A stretch of DNA of 64,000 bases from Bacteroidales bacterium. Lineage in GTDB: Bacteria; Bacteroidota; Bacteroidia; Bacteroidales; Muribaculaceae. A program made the translations under genes and the position numbers. The notes beneath the pieces were generated by a model. That model did no database searches and was not told where the DNA came from. It was given only the letters and a program-made list of their open reading frames with translations. The stretch spans positions 28,269-92,268 of the forward strand of contig SUXJ01000005.1 of NCBI GenBank assembly GCA_015061005.1, written 5' to 3'. This document shows positions 1 through 9,259 of the stretch, in pieces (position 1 is the first letter of the stretch; every line of letters begins with the position of its first letter).

Positions 1-343
1 TGGCAAGGTTCACTTTGGAGCCGAAGGGCAAGAAAAGCGTCATCGGCCAATCAATGCCGTTAATCGAGTCGATGAGTTTTCTTACGTTAGGGTCGGCTGC
101 ATTGTTGAAGAAATGCGGATCTGCCAATACATAATATTCAGGCTTGAGGTCGAAAAACACAGGAGTGTTTGCCGCAAAGTTAACTGCCAGCAGCGGATTT
201 TCGTCCAAAGCATCGCGATGTGATGCCAACGTTGAGTTCAGACTCGGTCCGTTACCCAAGATAATCAAGGGCTTCAATTGATTAACGGACGAGAACGTTG
301 CCTTCCGGGGGTGCAATATGAGTTTTACCAAAGATTTCAGCAT
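1..343 (-). CDS. Partial MptE-like / DUF115-type protein (N-terminal 114 codons)
   Basis: The gene reads leftward off the window edge, so only the N-terminus is visible. It starts at ATG 343, overlapping the stop of the phosphopantetheinyl transferase gene by 7 bases (ATGCTGA), which suggests translational coupling. Residues 26-35 read LIILGNGPSL, a glycine-rich nucleotide-binding-like loop typical of MptE-like (DUF115) proteins that often sit in surface-glycan loci. There is no signal peptide. Assignment to this family rests on that loop and the following sheet/helix pattern. The substrate cannot be told from the fragment. It could also be a glycosyltransferase-like Rossmann protein. Confidence 0.55.
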   Translation of the reverse strand, partial: MLKSLVKLILHPRKATFSSVNQLKPLIILGNGPSLNSTLASHRDALDENPLLAVNFAANTPVFFDLKPEYYVLADPHFFNNAADPNVRKLIDSINGIDWPMTLFLPFGSKVNLA

Positions 344-798
344 GGGATGGCCGTTGTTAGCGTATAGTCAGCTGTTTCAATTGTTTGCAGGGAAAAGCGT
401 CGTCCATCGGGAATTGTTGCGATGCCGGGTTCAGTCAAATCAATTCGACCGAAACCGAGACCGGGGACTCCGGCAGCTTTAAACACGGCTTCTTTGCAGG
501 TCCATGCAGCTAAAAGGCGGTCGCTCCACAGAGGCAATTCTTTTTCACTAAGGAATTTTGAGATTACGCGGCGCAACTGCTCCACTCGCGGCTCCTCAAT
601 GTCGATTCCGATTCGCACGGAGTGATGGACCGCCAGAGCCACAAAATGCGCTGAATGGGAAATCGACACGTTCAAAGGCGACCCGACCAGGATTGGCGAG
701 CCATCGGCCTCATGAAGCACTCTGACGTTTTCGCCGAGGTTTTCGCGCACCAGACGTGCCACGTCGTTTCTGTTTCCGGGTGAAATAAATACGTTCAT
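337..798 (-). CDS. 4'-phosphopantetheinyl transferase superfamily protein
   Basis: Transfers the phosphopantetheine arm of CoA to a serine of a carrier protein. AcpP at 13.5 kb is a plausible substrate. I chose the ATG at 798, which overlaps the gldD stop (ATGA) and gives 153 residues. An upstream in-frame start would run deep into gldD. The family signature is clear: IGIDIEEP, with the Mg-binding Asp and Glu, near residues 74-81, and WTCKEAVFKAAG near 108-119. At about 150 residues it is shorter than Sfp (about 220) and resembles the compact Bacteroidetes forms encoded next to gldE. It is the seventh gene of a leftward operon and overlaps both neighbours. Confidence 0.85.
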   Translation of the reverse strand: MNVFISPGNRNDVARLVRENLGENVRVLHEADGSPILVGSPLNVSISHSAHFVALAVHHSVRIGIDIEEPRVEQLRRVISKFLSEKELPLWSDRLLAAWTCKEAVFKAAGVPGLGFGRIDLTEPGIATIPDGRRFSLQTIETADYTLTTAIPC

Positions 799-1337
799 AG
801 CTGTTTGAGCATGTGGGTTATATCTTGAGCCACTGCATTGACATACGGCGCAATAGAATCGGGTGATGCTCCTGCCGGATAATTGCCGACAGCCACGCCC
901 GACAAGACAAAAGAGGCGGAGTCCGTGGCGAGAAATTGCACCGGCGTGCGCATTGCCGCTGGCGCCACGATGATTGTTACGCCGTCCCACTGAGTCATCT
1001 CTCCATATTGTCCCTCAAGATTAAGCGCCATGCGCTCGCGGCGATTATCAAGCACGGAGGAGAGCGATTCGGGCGTTATCGGGGTCAGGGTACAATTTAC
1101 CGTAATGTCATAGGCGGGGTAGCTTATATCGAACCATCCGGGTTTTGTTGAGACCACTTCAGCCGACTTATTGACACTGATTTCCATAGCAGAACCCGAT
1201 ATGGGACAGGTTTTATAGTCGGCGGCATAGAGCGTTGGGCGAGGATAGGCTTTGGGGCGAGGAATTGCCGGCTGACGATCAGCGGCAGTACAAGCCATCA
1301 AGCACCACAGGCTCAATATGATGAGGAGTTTACTCAT
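795..1337 (-). CDS. gldD: GldD-like lipoprotein
   Basis: Predicted outer-envelope lipoprotein of 180 residues. The N-terminus is a short hydrophobic segment ending in LMACTAAD, a lipobox with Cys16. The rest matches the GldD family in length and pattern (a repeated YP/Y-D-I core and a hydrophobic FVLSGVAVGNYP segment near the C-terminus). GldD is required for gliding in flavobacteria, but Bacteroidales keep gldD with gldE without gliding, so a general envelope role is likely. It overlaps gldE by four bases (ATGA) and the transferase gene by four bases, giving a tightly coupled gldE-gldD-PPTase unit. Family identity is recognition from sequence and context, not from a search. Confidence 0.8.
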   Translation of the reverse strand: MSKLLIILSLWCLMACTAADRQPAIPRPKAYPRPTLYAADYKTCPISGSAMEISVNKSAEVVSTKPGWFDISYPAYDITVNCTLTPITPESLSSVLDNRRERMALNLEGQYGEMTQWDGVTIIVAPAAMRTPVQFLATDSASFVLSGVAVGNYPAGASPDSIAPYVNAVAQDITHMLKQL

Positions 1338-2617
1338 GATTGCAACTCCGGCATCACTTTTACTCTAATGCTTACGATTCGGTGATTGGCAATTTCAAGA
1401 ATCAAGAAGCGACAACGTCCATAGACAAGGCTCTCTTTCTCGCGAGGGAAGTCACCTTTGATAGCCAAGAGCATTCCGGCAAGGGTTTCGCAATCTTCCA
1501 TAACCGGACCATAGAGTTCTTCGGCTTCGTCTTCTTGTTCGGTTACTCTGAAAAAGTCGTTCAGCAGCGTTTTGCCTTCAAAGATAAAGGTATCGTCGGG
1601 CAGACGTTTATAAGTCTTTTCCACTTCGTCGTATTCATCGTCAATGTCGCCAACGATTTCCTCAAGCACATCTTCGAGAGTAACAATGCCTTGCGTTCCG
1701 CCAAATTCATCGATAACAATGGCCATGTGGACCTTCTTGCGTCGGAAGTCCTCCAAGAGGTCATCAATCATGCGAGATTCAGGCACAAAATAGGCTTGAC
1801 GCAACAGGCTTTGCCAGCGAAACGATTCGGGACGCGATTCAACGTAGGGCAATAAATCGCGAGAGTAGAGTATGCCCTTAATATCGTCTTGAGTCGTTTC
1901 ATATACGGGGATTCGAGCGTAACCGCTTTCGTTTACCACTTGCATCACCTGCTCAAACGATGAGTCTATGCTTATGGCAGTCAAATCAACGCGCGGAGTC
2001 ATAACCTCAGAGGCGGTAGTATCGCCAAAACGCAAAATTTCTTGAAGCATGCGCGAGTCATCACGTTTTTCAACGTCGGTGAGTTCCAAGGCTTGACTGA
2101 GTTCATCGGTTGATATGTTTTGAGGTTTTTTCTCTACTACGCGGTGCACAATCGATGAGCTTCGCATCAACAGAGAAGAAACCGGGCGGAACATCGAAAT
2201 CATAACGCGTAAAGCCCCGTTTGCCATTCGTGCCCACTTGAGCGAATAGGTTTGAGCGTAGAGTTTGGGGATGATTTCGCCAAAAAGCAAGATTAAGAAC
2301 GTGAGCAGAACCGTTTGCAGAATGAAGCTCCAAATCGGAGACATCCCTTTGAATACAGGACCGAGACCATAGTTTGTCAACATCACAATGGCGATGTTCA
2401 CTGTGTTGTTTGCAATCAGAATGGTTGCCAGCAGACGCTCGGGGGTTCGCAAGAGGCTGCGCACCGCATCATTGGCCTCCGGCCCGTCAGCTTCATCTGC
2501 GTCATCAAGCATCTGACGAGTCAGCGAGAAAAAGGCAATTTCACTTCCGGAGACAAAACCGGAAATAATCAGAAGCAATGCCGCAACGGAAAGAGCTATG
2601 ATTTGAGAAAGTTCCAT
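1334..2617 (-). CDS. gldE: GldE-like CNNM/CBS-domain membrane protein
   Basis: A 427-residue CNNM/CorC-type protein. Domains in order: an N-terminal DUF21/CNNM membrane region with about three to four hydrophobic segments (residues 1-150, including SGSEIAFFSL), a CBS-domain pair (about 200-330, with VMTPRVDLTAI and HMAIVIDEFGGTQGIVTLED), and a C-terminal CorC/HlyC domain (about 345-425). Such proteins are linked to Mg/Co transport or sensing. In Bacteroidetes the copy beside gldD is called GldE. It overlaps gldD by four bases and lies 16 bases from the FKBP gene stop. Ion specificity cannot be told from sequence. Confidence 0.85.
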   Translation of the reverse strand: MELSQIIALSVAALLLIISGFVSGSEIAFFSLTRQMLDDADEADGPEANDAVRSLLRTPERLLATILIANNTVNIAIVMLTNYGLGPVFKGMSPIWSFILQTVLLTFLILLFGEIIPKLYAQTYSLKWARMANGALRVMISMFRPVSSLLMRSSSIVHRVVEKKPQNISTDELSQALELTDVEKRDDSRMLQEILRFGDTTASEVMTPRVDLTAISIDSSFEQVMQVVNESGYARIPVYETTQDDIKGILYSRDLLPYVESRPESFRWQSLLRQAYFVPESRMIDDLLEDFRRKKVHMAIVIDEFGGTQGIVTLEDVLEEIVGDIDDEYDEVEKTYKRLPDDTFIFEGKTLLNDFFRVTEQEDEAEELYGPVMEDCETLAGMLLAIKGDFPREKESLVYGRCRFLILEIANHRIVSIRVKVMPELQS

Positions 2618-2633
2618 GTCTCGTATGCCTTTA

Positions 2634-3791
2634 TTACACCGGTTTAACGCTGACGGTGACCAATAAACTTTCGCAAGGGCCGATTTCGCGACGCTTCATG
2701 CCGAGAGTGCCGTAAGCAAGTTCATAGGGAACGAAGAACTCTGCGGTTTCTCCCATTTGCATGAGCGGGAGAATATTCATCAGCACCGGATCAAGCGGAT
2801 TGCCAACAATGACTCTGACGTCGAGACGAGAATAAACTTCAGCTCGGGAATCGATTCGGCGTGCAGTCACGTCAACGCGCACTTCGTCTTGCGGATTAAG
2901 CATTTTTCCATTTCCGGGAACCACTGTGCGCATCATCAAGCCCTTTTCGCCAACGGCTGAAAATTCCGGATTACCGATGAGTTTTGCAGCTACCGCATCG
3001 CTGAGTATTCGGTTTTCTTTTGCTTCACGAGAGTCGTATATTTCCTGTTCCATTCTCTCTTGAAGCATTACAAGACTGCGTTCAGTCATCGGGTCCAATG
3101 TGGCTTTCAGCTCTGCCAATTCCGCATCGGTCAGCGGTTCCGAGTCAAATGTGCGTGTCATTGCATCGATGAATTGCTCACGGCTGCCACCGCCAACTCG
3201 GGCTGATTGGTCGCGATAGTAGTTATAGACAATGATGCCCATTGTTATTCCCGACAAATAGCTGCGGCGCGAAGAGTCGGTCAGACAAATCGTGCGGATT
3301 TGCTCCATAGCGACTATGGGGTCAACCGTTCCCGGCTGATGATTGTTGAGTTCATTGCGCCCGATGACGCCATATTGCGCTCCGAGTGCTCCACTCAGAG
3401 AATCGGCAGCCTCGGAATGAGGTTCAGCTATAGAATCGCCGGTGAATACTTTTTCAAAACCGGCAAGGAAATCATCGATGTCGAGTTCATTTTCCTCCGA
3501 ATCTTGATAAAAGTAGTAAAATAGGTTCATGCCCATGTCGATACCCAAGAAACGGGAAAAATCTGCCGTGTCAGTGGCCATGACATATAGCAAACCCTCG
3601 CGCACTTCGTCCTTGTTGAGTTGGGGCGATTGAGTAAACTCCTTGTTGGCGAGCGCACCGAGATATTGACCCAAGCCGATGTTTATGCTGTCGGTAAAGG
3701 TTGTTGCCTTATCGAGGGTGGAGGGTGCGGACTTTCCGCAAGAGGCAAGTACTGCCACCGAAATGGCTACAATGAGGAGAAGTTTTTTCAT
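2634..3791 (-). CDS. FKBP-type peptidyl-prolyl isomerase, lipoprotein
   Basis: A 385-residue envelope protein with a lipoprotein signal (VAVLASCGKS, Cys18). An acidic helical region with two FKBP_N-like segments follows (each with a YxxGxxMGxxxxxY-like pattern near residues 80-95 and 175-190). A C-terminal FKBP fold occupies about 275-385. The FKBP part is divergent: it keeps the PYELAYG segment but replaces the usual GTxFDSS strand with EVYSRLDV, so isomerase activity may be weak and a chaperone role is possible. It overlaps the next FKBP gene upstream by four bases (ATGA). It is one of three consecutive FKBP genes. Confidence 0.8.
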   Translation of the reverse strand: MKKLLLIVAISVAVLASCGKSAPSTLDKATTFTDSINIGLGQYLGALANKEFTQSPQLNKDEVREGLLYVMATDTADFSRFLGIDMGMNLFYYFYQDSEENELDIDDFLAGFEKVFTGDSIAEPHSEAADSLSGALGAQYGVIGRNELNNHQPGTVDPIVAMEQIRTICLTDSSRRSYLSGITMGIIVYNYYRDQSARVGGGSREQFIDAMTRTFDSEPLTDAELAELKATLDPMTERSLVMLQERMEQEIYDSREAKENRILSDAVAAKLIGNPEFSAVGEKGLMMRTVVPGNGKMLNPQDEVRVDVTARRIDSRAEVYSRLDVRVIVGNPLDPVLMNILPLMQMGETAEFFVPYELAYGTLGMKRREIGPCESLLVTVSVKPV

Positions 3792-4474
3792 TTTTGCTCG
3801 ATTTCTTCTATCGTGATTGTGAAATCCAAGGCCGAATTGCCCGGAATGAGGTCCATGATGGCTTCAGAACCATAGGCTTCAGCCGGCGGAATGAACACTC
3901 GGTAAGTACCGCCAACGCGCATGTGCTGTAACGCGCGCGACAGTCCGCTAATCACTCCGTCAACGGGCAGCAGAAACGCTTCTTCGGTTTGGTCAAAGAC
4001 TTGACCGGAGCTGAGTTGTCCGGTATACATTACCTTCACCCGACTTGTCGGTCCGGGCTGTTCGCCGGAGCCTTCCACAAGTCGCTGAAGCACCACTCCG
4101 CCGTCTAATTCTTCAGTGCGAGGCAGTTCCAATTGCGATTTTACCCACGCATTTTCTTCGGCAGCATCCATGGGCGGAACCGCCGGCGGACGCTGAGGGG
4201 TCATCGCTCCGATGAGCAGAGCTTCGGCACTCTCAGGCGTAAACTCAACCAATGCGGAATCTACATCATGCGCTCCAGTCAAGACTTTCGCCAACAGTTC
4301 GGCGAAGCGTTCGCGATTCAGTTGCAATCCGGATTGCTCCATTTCGGTCAGAGTCCGATTCAACGTAGTGCCAAACAGCACTGCGGCAGCAGCATCATAA
4401 TCCGGTTCGGAGGGAGTTTGCGCCAATGCGCCAACGCTCACCAGCGCAGCAAGCAATGCGGATTTCAGTCTCAC
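3788..4474 (-). CDS. FKBP-type peptidyl-prolyl isomerase, secreted
   Basis: A 228-residue exported protein with a type I signal peptide (residues 1-19, ending GALAQT) and no lipobox. An FKBP_N-like helical region covers about 25-100 and a C-terminal FKBP domain about 125-225. The domain shows VKVMYTGQLSSGQVFDQT and IPPAEAYGSEAI. It likely folds proline-containing proteins in the periplasm. The start overlaps the stop of the downstream-strand fklB-like gene by four bases and its own stop overlaps the next FKBP gene by four bases, so the trio is translated as a coupled set. Confidence 0.85.
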   Translation of the reverse strand: MRLKSALLAALVSVGALAQTPSEPDYDAAAAVLFGTTLNRTLTEMEQSGLQLNRERFAELLAKVLTGAHDVDSALVEFTPESAEALLIGAMTPQRPPAVPPMDAAEENAWVKSQLELPRTEELDGGVVLQRLVEGSGEQPGPTSRVKVMYTGQLSSGQVFDQTEEAFLLPVDGVISGLSRALQHMRVGGTYRVFIPPAEAYGSEAIMDLIPGNSALDFTITIEEIEQK

Positions 4475-5085
4475 TTTTTGCCGATTACTTCGAGGAGTTC
4501 AACGTCGAATATCAGAGTAGCGTTCGGGCCGATTACGCCGCCTGCGCCTTGAGGTCCGTAAGCAAGATTTGAAGGAATGTGCAAACGCCACTTTGAGCCT
4601 GCATTCATGAGCTGTAAGGCTTCAACCCATCCGGCAATAACTTGAGTAACGCCAAAAGTGGCAGGTTCGCCGCGCTCAACCGAGCTGTCGAATACCGTGC
4701 CGTCAATCAATCGACCGGTATAGTGAACTTTTACTTGGTCCTGAGCCGAGGGCTTCGGGCCGTTGCCTTCAGTGAGCACTTCATATTGCAGACCGGATTC
4801 GGTGGTAACCACTTCCGGACGCTTGGCGTTAGCCTCAAGATGGCTTTTGCCGGCTTCTTCGTTTACCTTTGCTGCGGCTGCAGCTTGAGCCTGAAGCTCC
4901 TGTTCCATAGCGGTGAAATATTCGCGAATCACGTTTTTTGCTTCATCGTAGGTCATTTTCATGTCTTTACCGTTGAAGGCGGCATCCAAGCCTTCGGCAA
5001 AGTCGGCAACGTTGATTTCTTTGATACCCGATGAGCGGAAGTTATTTGCCATGCTCATTCCGAGAGCGTATGAGATTTTGTCCAT
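4471..5085 (-). CDS. fklB: FKBP-type peptidyl-prolyl cis-trans isomerase, FklB-like
   Basis: 204 residues, FklB/FkpA type. An N-terminal dimerisation region with YALGMSMANNFR (residues 6-17) and a long helix rich in Ala/Gln/Glu precede a canonical FKBP domain (about 95-204). The domain keeps VKVHYTGRLIDGTVFDSS, VIAGWVEAL and IPSNLAYGPQGAGGVIGP, so it should be active. No signal peptide is visible, so this member is probably cytoplasmic, unlike the two following genes. It starts 27 bases after the pfkA stop with no hairpin between them, so it probably shares the pfkA transcript. Confidence 0.9.
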   Translation of the reverse strand: MDKISYALGMSMANNFRSSGIKEINVADFAEGLDAAFNGKDMKMTYDEAKNVIREYFTAMEQELQAQAAAAAKVNEEAGKSHLEANAKRPEVVTTESGLQYEVLTEGNGPKPSAQDQVKVHYTGRLIDGTVFDSSVERGEPATFGVTQVIAGWVEALQLMNAGSKWRLHIPSNLAYGPQGAGGVIGPNATLIFDVELLEVIGKK

Positions 5086-5112
5086 ATTTTATATAGTTAC
5101 TTTTTTATATTC

Positions 5113-6093
5113 TTAGATACTGAGAATGCGCAGCGTTTCGAGCAGAGTGCGATCTATGGGTTTGTCGTTTTTGATTGCTTTGGAGAACGGCACATAGACG
5201 ATTTGGTCATTCTTGATACCAATCATGACGTTGCGTTGGTCCTCCATGAGGGCATCTATTGCCGCCGCGCCCATGCGAGAGGCAAGGATACGGTCGGCAG
5301 CAGTGGGCGAGCCGCCTCGTTGGAGATGGCCCAAGATTGAAACGCGCACATCGTACTCGGGGAACTCACGACGCATGCGCTCTGCAAGACCCATTGCGCC
5401 GCCGGTTACAGGGCTTTCAGCCACGAGGACAATGCTTGAGTTTTTGCTCTTGCGGAAACCGTTTTGAATCAACTGACCGAGCTGGTCAACCTCGGTGGAG
5501 ATTTCCGGTATGATGGCAGCCTCGGAGCCGGTGGCTATTGCGCCATTGAGAGCAAGGAAGCCCGCATCACGCCCCATTACTTCGATAAAGAAGAGGCGTT
5601 CGTGGCTCGTTGCCGTGTCGCGAATCTTATCGACGCATTCCATGATGGTGTTGAGCGCCGTGTCATATCCGATAGTTCTGTCAGTGCCGAACAGGTCGTT
5701 GTCGATAGTTCCGGGCAGGCCGATGCAGGGAATGTTGAATTCATTGGCGAATATGCGCGCGCCGGTGAGCGAGCCGTCGCCGCCAATCACCACCAAGGCA
5801 TCAATGCCGTGACTTTTCAGGTTGGCGTAGGCTTGTTGGCGTCCTTCGGGAGTTTGAAACTCTTTGCATCGCGCGGTTTTCAGGATTGTGCCGCCGGCTT
5901 GAATGATGTTGCTGACGTTTTGAGTCTTGAAATCGACGATTTCGTTTGTCAACAGTCCTTTGTAGCCTCGATAGATGCCTTTTACCGAAAATCCGTTATA
6001 TATAGCCGCACGGGTGACCGCACGGATTGCGGCATTCATGCCGGGAGCATCGCCGCCCGACGTCAGAATGCCTATGCACTTAATTTCTGCCAT
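5113..6093 (-). CDS. pfkA: ATP-dependent 6-phosphofructokinase
   Basis: Phosphorylates fructose 6-phosphate to the 1,6-bisphosphate, the committed step of glycolysis. At 326 residues it has the usual length of bacterial PfkA. Motifs seen: [18 protein letters not shown] at the N-terminus (ATP site), [12 protein letters not shown] near 100, the catalytic [18 protein letters not shown] near 130-147, [10 protein letters not shown] near 170, and [19 protein letters not shown] near 250. GGDGS suggests ATP rather than pyrophosphate as donor. Its promoter is the TATCTTTG box at 6122-6129. It faces pckA, the gluconeogenic gene, in the same orientation but beyond a terminator. Confidence 0.95.
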   Translation of the reverse strand: MAEIKCIGILTSGGDAPGMNAAIRAVTRAAIYNGFSVKGIYRGYKGLLTNEIVDFKTQNVSNIIQAGGTILKTARCKEFQTPEGRQQAYANLKSHGIDALVVIGGDGSLTGARIFANEFNIPCIGLPGTIDNDLFGTDRTIGYDTALNTIMECVDKIRDTATSHERLFFIEVMGRDAGFLALNGAIATGSEAAIIPEISTEVDQLGQLIQNGFRKSKNSSIVLVAESPVTGGAMGLAERMRREFPEYDVRVSILGHLQRGGSPTAADRILASRMGAAAIDALMEDQRNVMIGIKNDQIVYVPFSKAIKNDKPIDRTLLETLRILSI

Positions 6094-6121
6094 ATTAAAT
6101 AGTTCAAAGTTATTACGATTG

Positions 6122-6129
6122 CAAAGATA
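6122..6129 (-). promoter_or_regulatory. -7 element of pfkA promoter
   Basis: TATCTTTG read on the minus strand, matching the Bacteroidetes TAnnTTTG -7 consensus, about 29 bases upstream of the pfkA ATG. No clear TTTG lies at the expected -33 spacing. Confidence 0.55.
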
Positions 6130-6190
6130 CGCAATTTTTCCAACGTGCGAAAATCACCAATCCCCCTAAGAAGCAGCTTCGACATCAAAA

Positions 6191-6220
6191 AAGAGGCTGC
6201 GCTTTCGGGCGCAGCCTCTT
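6191..6220 (-). terminator. Rho-independent terminator of pckA
   Basis: Perfect 12-bp stem (6191-6202 with 6209-6220) and a 6-base loop, followed on the minus strand by a T-run (the A-run at 6187-6192). It lies 23 bases after the pckA stop. Confidence 0.9.
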
Positions 6221-6243
6221 CATTAACATTTATTATGACTCGA

Positions 6244-7845
6244 TTAGAGGGCGGGACCTGCAACCACGAGGGCTTTGCCGGCGGGGTTGGTTTCAAACTT
6301 CTTGAAGTTGTTGATGAACTTTTCGGCGAGCATATTAGCCTTGTTCTGCCATTCTTCAGCGTTTGCGTAAGTGTCGCGAGGATCGAGAATAGCGGGATCT
6401 ACGCCGGGAAGTTCAGTGGGCACGGTGAAGCCGAATGTGGGAATCTGCTTGGTGGGAGCAGTGAGGATAGCGCCGTCGAGGATAGCATCGATGATGCCGC
6501 GAGTGTCGCGGATAGAGATGCGCTTGCCGGTGCCGTTCCAGCCGGTGTTAACGAGGTATGCCTTAGCACCGCTCTTTTCCATCTTCTTCACGAGTTCTTC
6601 AGCATACTTGGTGGGGTGCAAGCTCAAGAAAGCTGCGCCGAAGCATGCGCTGAAAGTGGGAGTGGGTTCGGTGATGCCGCGTTCGGTGCCGGCGAGCTTT
6701 GAAGTGTAACCGCTCAGGAAGTAGTACTTGGTCTGTTCGGGAGTGAGGATGCTTACGGGGGGCAATACGCCGTAAGCGTCAGCGCTCAGGAAGATTACGT
6801 TCTTAGCTTCGGGACCTGCAGAGGGAGTCACGATGTTGGTGATGTGATCGATGGGGTAGCTAACGCGAGTGTTTTCAGTTACGCTCTTGTCAGCGAAGTC
6901 GATCTTGCCGTCTTCAGCCACTGTAACGTTCTCAAGGAGAGCGTTGCGCTTGATAGCAGCATAGATATCGGGTTCAGATTCCTTGTCGAGGTTGATAACC
7001 TTAGCGTAGCAACCGCCTTCGAAGTTGAACACTCCGTTGTCGTCCCAGCCGTGTTCGTCGTCGCCGATGAGCAGACGCTTGGGGTCGGTTGAGAGAGTGG
7101 TTTTACCGGTGCCGCTGAGGCCGAAGAACACTGCAGTGTTTTCGCCGTTCTTGTCGGTGTTGGCTGAGCAGTGCATGGAAGCCATGCCCTTGAGGGGAAG
7201 GTAGTAGTTCATGATAGAGAACATACCCTTCTTCATTTCACCGCCGTACCAAGTGTTGATGATAACCTGCATGCGTTCGGTGAGGTTGAAAGCTACGCAA
7301 GTTTCAGAGTTGATGCCGAGTTCTTTCCAGTTTTCAACTTTAGCCTTGGAAGCGTTGAGCACAACGAAGTCGGGAGTGAAGTTTTCGAGTTCTTCAGCAG
7401 TGGGGCGGATGAACATGTTCTTCACGAAGTGAGCCTGCCAAGCAACTTCAACGATGAAGCGAACGGCAAGACGGGTATCGGCGTTAGTGCCGCAGAATGC
7501 GTCAACAACGTAGAGGGGCTTGTTTGAAAGTTCGTTGTCGGCAATTTTCTTCAGTTCGGTCCAAGCCTCGGGAGTGATGGGCTTGTTGTCGTTTTTGTAC
7601 TCGTCGGAAGTCCACCAGATAGTGTCGCGGCTGGTGTCGTCCATAACGAAGAATTTGTCTTTGGGAGAACGGCCGGTGTAGATGCCGGTCATAACGTTAA
7701 CTGCACCGAGTTCGGTTTCTTGGCCTTTTTCATAGCCGGTGAGCTCGGGGTTGGTTTCTGCAACGAAGAGTTCTTCCCAAGTGGGGTTGTGGTAGATCAC
7801 GGGAGTGCCGGTGATACCATACTGAGTCAGATCGAGCTTGCTCAT
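6244..7845 (-). CDS. pckA: Phosphoenolpyruvate carboxykinase (ATP)
   Basis: Interconverts oxaloacetate and phosphoenolpyruvate with ATP/ADP. In Bacteroidales it often runs toward CO2 fixation on the route to succinate. The 533 residues match the ATP-type family. Motifs: [13 protein letters not shown] near residue 55, the MHCSAN segment, the kinase-1a loop [13 protein letters not shown] near 240-252, the kinase-2 motif [10 protein letters not shown] near 262-271, and [13 protein letters not shown] near 435. The C-terminus is complete. The gene is a single transcription unit with its own promoter (7907-7938) and terminator (6191-6220). That promoter region recurs upstream of the C13 peptidase gene at 12 kb. 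Confidence 0.97.
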   Translation of the reverse strand: MSKLDLTQYGITGTPVIYHNPTWEELFVAETNPELTGYEKGQETELGAVNVMTGIYTGRSPKDKFFVMDDTSRDTIWWTSDEYKNDNKPITPEAWTELKKIADNELSNKPLYVVDAFCGTNADTRLAVRFIVEVAWQAHFVKNMFIRPTAEELENFTPDFVVLNASKAKVENWKELGINSETCVAFNLTERMQVIINTWYGGEMKKGMFSIMNYYLPLKGMASMHCSANTDKNGENTAVFFGLSGTGKTTLSTDPKRLLIGDDEHGWDDNGVFNFEGGCYAKVINLDKESEPDIYAAIKRNALLENVTVAEDGKIDFADKSVTENTRVSYPIDHITNIVTPSAGPEAKNVIFLSADAYGVLPPVSILTPEQTKYYFLSGYTSKLAGTERGITEPTPTFSACFGAAFLSLHPTKYAEELVKKMEKSGAKAYLVNTGWNGTGKRISIRDTRGIIDAILDGAILTAPTKQIPTFGFTVPTELPGVDPAILDPRDTYANAEEWQNKANMLAEKFINNFKKFETNPAGKALVVAGPAL

Positions 7846-7906
7846 AATTGTTTGTAAATTATAGTGGTTTTTAAATATTTAGTAACTTGACCTTGTTTAT
7901 CAAGTG

Positions 7907-7938
7907 CAAAGATACAACAAATTTCTGCAACAACCAAA
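7907..7938 (-). promoter_or_regulatory. pckA promoter (-33/-7)
   Basis: On the minus strand TTTG (7935-7938) is followed after 20 bases by TATCTTTG (7907-7914), fitting the Bacteroidetes primary-sigma consensus. The predicted start of transcription leaves a leader of about 55 bases before the pckA ATG. Confidence 0.75.
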
Positions 7939-7984
7939 AGAATTAAGTACAATTAAGGAAATTTTTCCGTAAAAGAAGTTTTTA
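7907..7984. repeat. Promoter-bearing direct repeat, copy R1
   Basis: About 78 bp that align at roughly four in five positions with 12019-12096 in the same orientation. The best-conserved block is ttaagtacaattaaggaaa (19 bases), just upstream of the -33 box. The pair flanks the LRR/C13-peptidase cassette. Copy R1 is the pckA promoter. Confidence 0.75.
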
Positions 7985-8013
7985 GGACATTTTTACCACT
8001 GCAAAAGCGAAAA

Positions 8014-8043
8014 AATGGCAGTCACCGTCGGGGTGCTGCCATT
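8014..8043 (-). terminator. Terminator of the LRR protein gene
   Basis: Stem aatggcag (8014-8021) with ctgccatt (8036-8043), extended by an inner CACC/GGTG pairing, followed on the minus strand by a T-run (A-run 8010-8015). It lies 24 bases after the stop. Confidence 0.85.
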
Positions 8044-8066
8044 CTTTTTGCGAAAAGTTTGTGGGG

Positions 8067-9191
8067 TCAGAATATTTTAAAGACGCTTCGTCCGGATTTT
8101 ACGATATAGATACTTTTGGGAGCCGGGATGCGAACCTCCTTGCCGGTAGCGATGCCTTGGCTCACCAATCGCCCGTCAATTGAGTATATGGAATATTCAA
8201 ACGTGTCGTCAGCGGACATAATCGTGATTGCGCCATCAGCCCAATATGCTTTAACTCCTGAAGAAGGTGTGACGGCCTCGATCCCTGCCGACGGGGCTTC
8301 ATCTGTTTCTATGAAGGTGGTGAAGTAATCCCAACCCGGAGCATTTCTATACGCCTCGGCAGAACCCACCGGAACATATATCGGAGTATCTTCGGGAGTA
8401 AGACCGCCAAAGGCATATTCGTCACAGGTGGGAGGAGTAACAGCTTCAGAGTATATCCACTTGATGTATTTCCAATTACTGCAACTGTCACTCTCTAATA
8501 TTTTCACAGAACTCGGGAATGTCATAAACCTTATGTCGCAACCAAGAAACGCCGCCAATCCAATCGTTTCAACTCCTTCCGGAAGAATAATGCGTTGCAA
8601 TTTATTAAAACCGCCATTAACTGCATAGCACACAAATGCGCACGCAGGGATGGCATTATTCTCAAGCACTACGTTGTGTAAACAGATTTGGCTTAACTGC
8701 TCATAATTCACGCAGTCGTTCAAGAAATAAAAATCCGTTTCATTGAGTTTTCCACTCAAGATTGTAATTTGATGGATTTTCTCGAAATTTGATGTTTCTA
8801 AAGATGACAGTTGGCCGGCGACTACATCCTCATAAAACGCACATCCGGAGAGTAATTCCATGTCCTCATCCGGTGGGAAACTCGGCTCAGGTTTAATGAC
8901 CTCAGGAGTCATATCTATAGTGAGATCGCCCGTATTGGGGAACTTGAATATTGTGCACTCATGCGCCCAATTGGCAAGGGGTTTTTCATCCACGAATATT
9001 TCCCATTGCGCGGGGCGCTGAGTCAGTAACCAATATTCCTCACTCCCGGAAATATTATCTTCATAATAACTTTGTACTATAGACAACGCTTGCTCCAATG
9101 TGATGCTCTTCTCTTCTTCAGCGTTTATGGTCATCGGAGATAACAGAGTGGATGCTATTAATAGCGATAATAAATAATATCTTACAAGCAT
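8067..9191 (-). CDS. Secreted BspA-like leucine-rich-repeat protein with shared N-terminal module
   Basis: A 374-residue exported protein. It has a signal peptide (residues 1-24, cut near INAEE). An N-terminal module (about 27-110) contains TLEQALSIVQSYYE, a Y-W-LL-T-R-P-QWEIFVDE segment and NWAHECTIFKF, and is also found at the start of the C13 peptidase encoded next door. A few LRR_5/BspA-type repeats follow (about 115-290, with LPEGVETIGLAAFLGCDI and FPSSVKILESD). A T9SS-like C-terminal domain ends in SIYSIDGRLVSQGIA and IYIVKSGRSVFKIF. It probably sits on the cell surface. It has its own promoter in the 68-base gap after the peptidase gene. Ligand unknown. Confidence 0.7.
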   Translation of the reverse strand: MLVRYYLLSLLIASTLLSPMTINAEEEKSITLEQALSIVQSYYEDNISGSEEYWLLTQRPAQWEIFVDEKPLANWAHECTIFKFPNTGDLTIDMTPEVIKPEPSFPPDEDMELLSGCAFYEDVVAGQLSSLETSNFEKIHQITILSGKLNETDFYFLNDCVNYEQLSQICLHNVVLENNAIPACAFVCYAVNGGFNKLQRIILPEGVETIGLAAFLGCDIRFMTFPSSVKILESDSCSNWKYIKWIYSEAVTPPTCDEYAFGGLTPEDTPIYVPVGSAEAYRNAPGWDYFTTFIETDEAPSAGIEAVTPSSGVKAYWADGAITIMSADDTFEYSIYSIDGRLVSQGIATGKEVRIPAPKSIYIVKSGRSVFKIF

Positions 9192-9224
9192 ATGAGTTAG
9201 TTAAATTTTATTGTTAAAATTGTC

Positions 9225-9255
9225 CAAAGTTAAATTTTTATACTTAAAGGCCAAA
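9225..9255 (-). promoter_or_regulatory. Promoter of the LRR protein gene
   Basis: Minus-strand TTTG (9252-9255), 19-base spacer, TAACTTTG (9225-9232). The leader would be about 28 bases. Confidence 0.65.
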
Positions 9256-9259
9256 AGTT

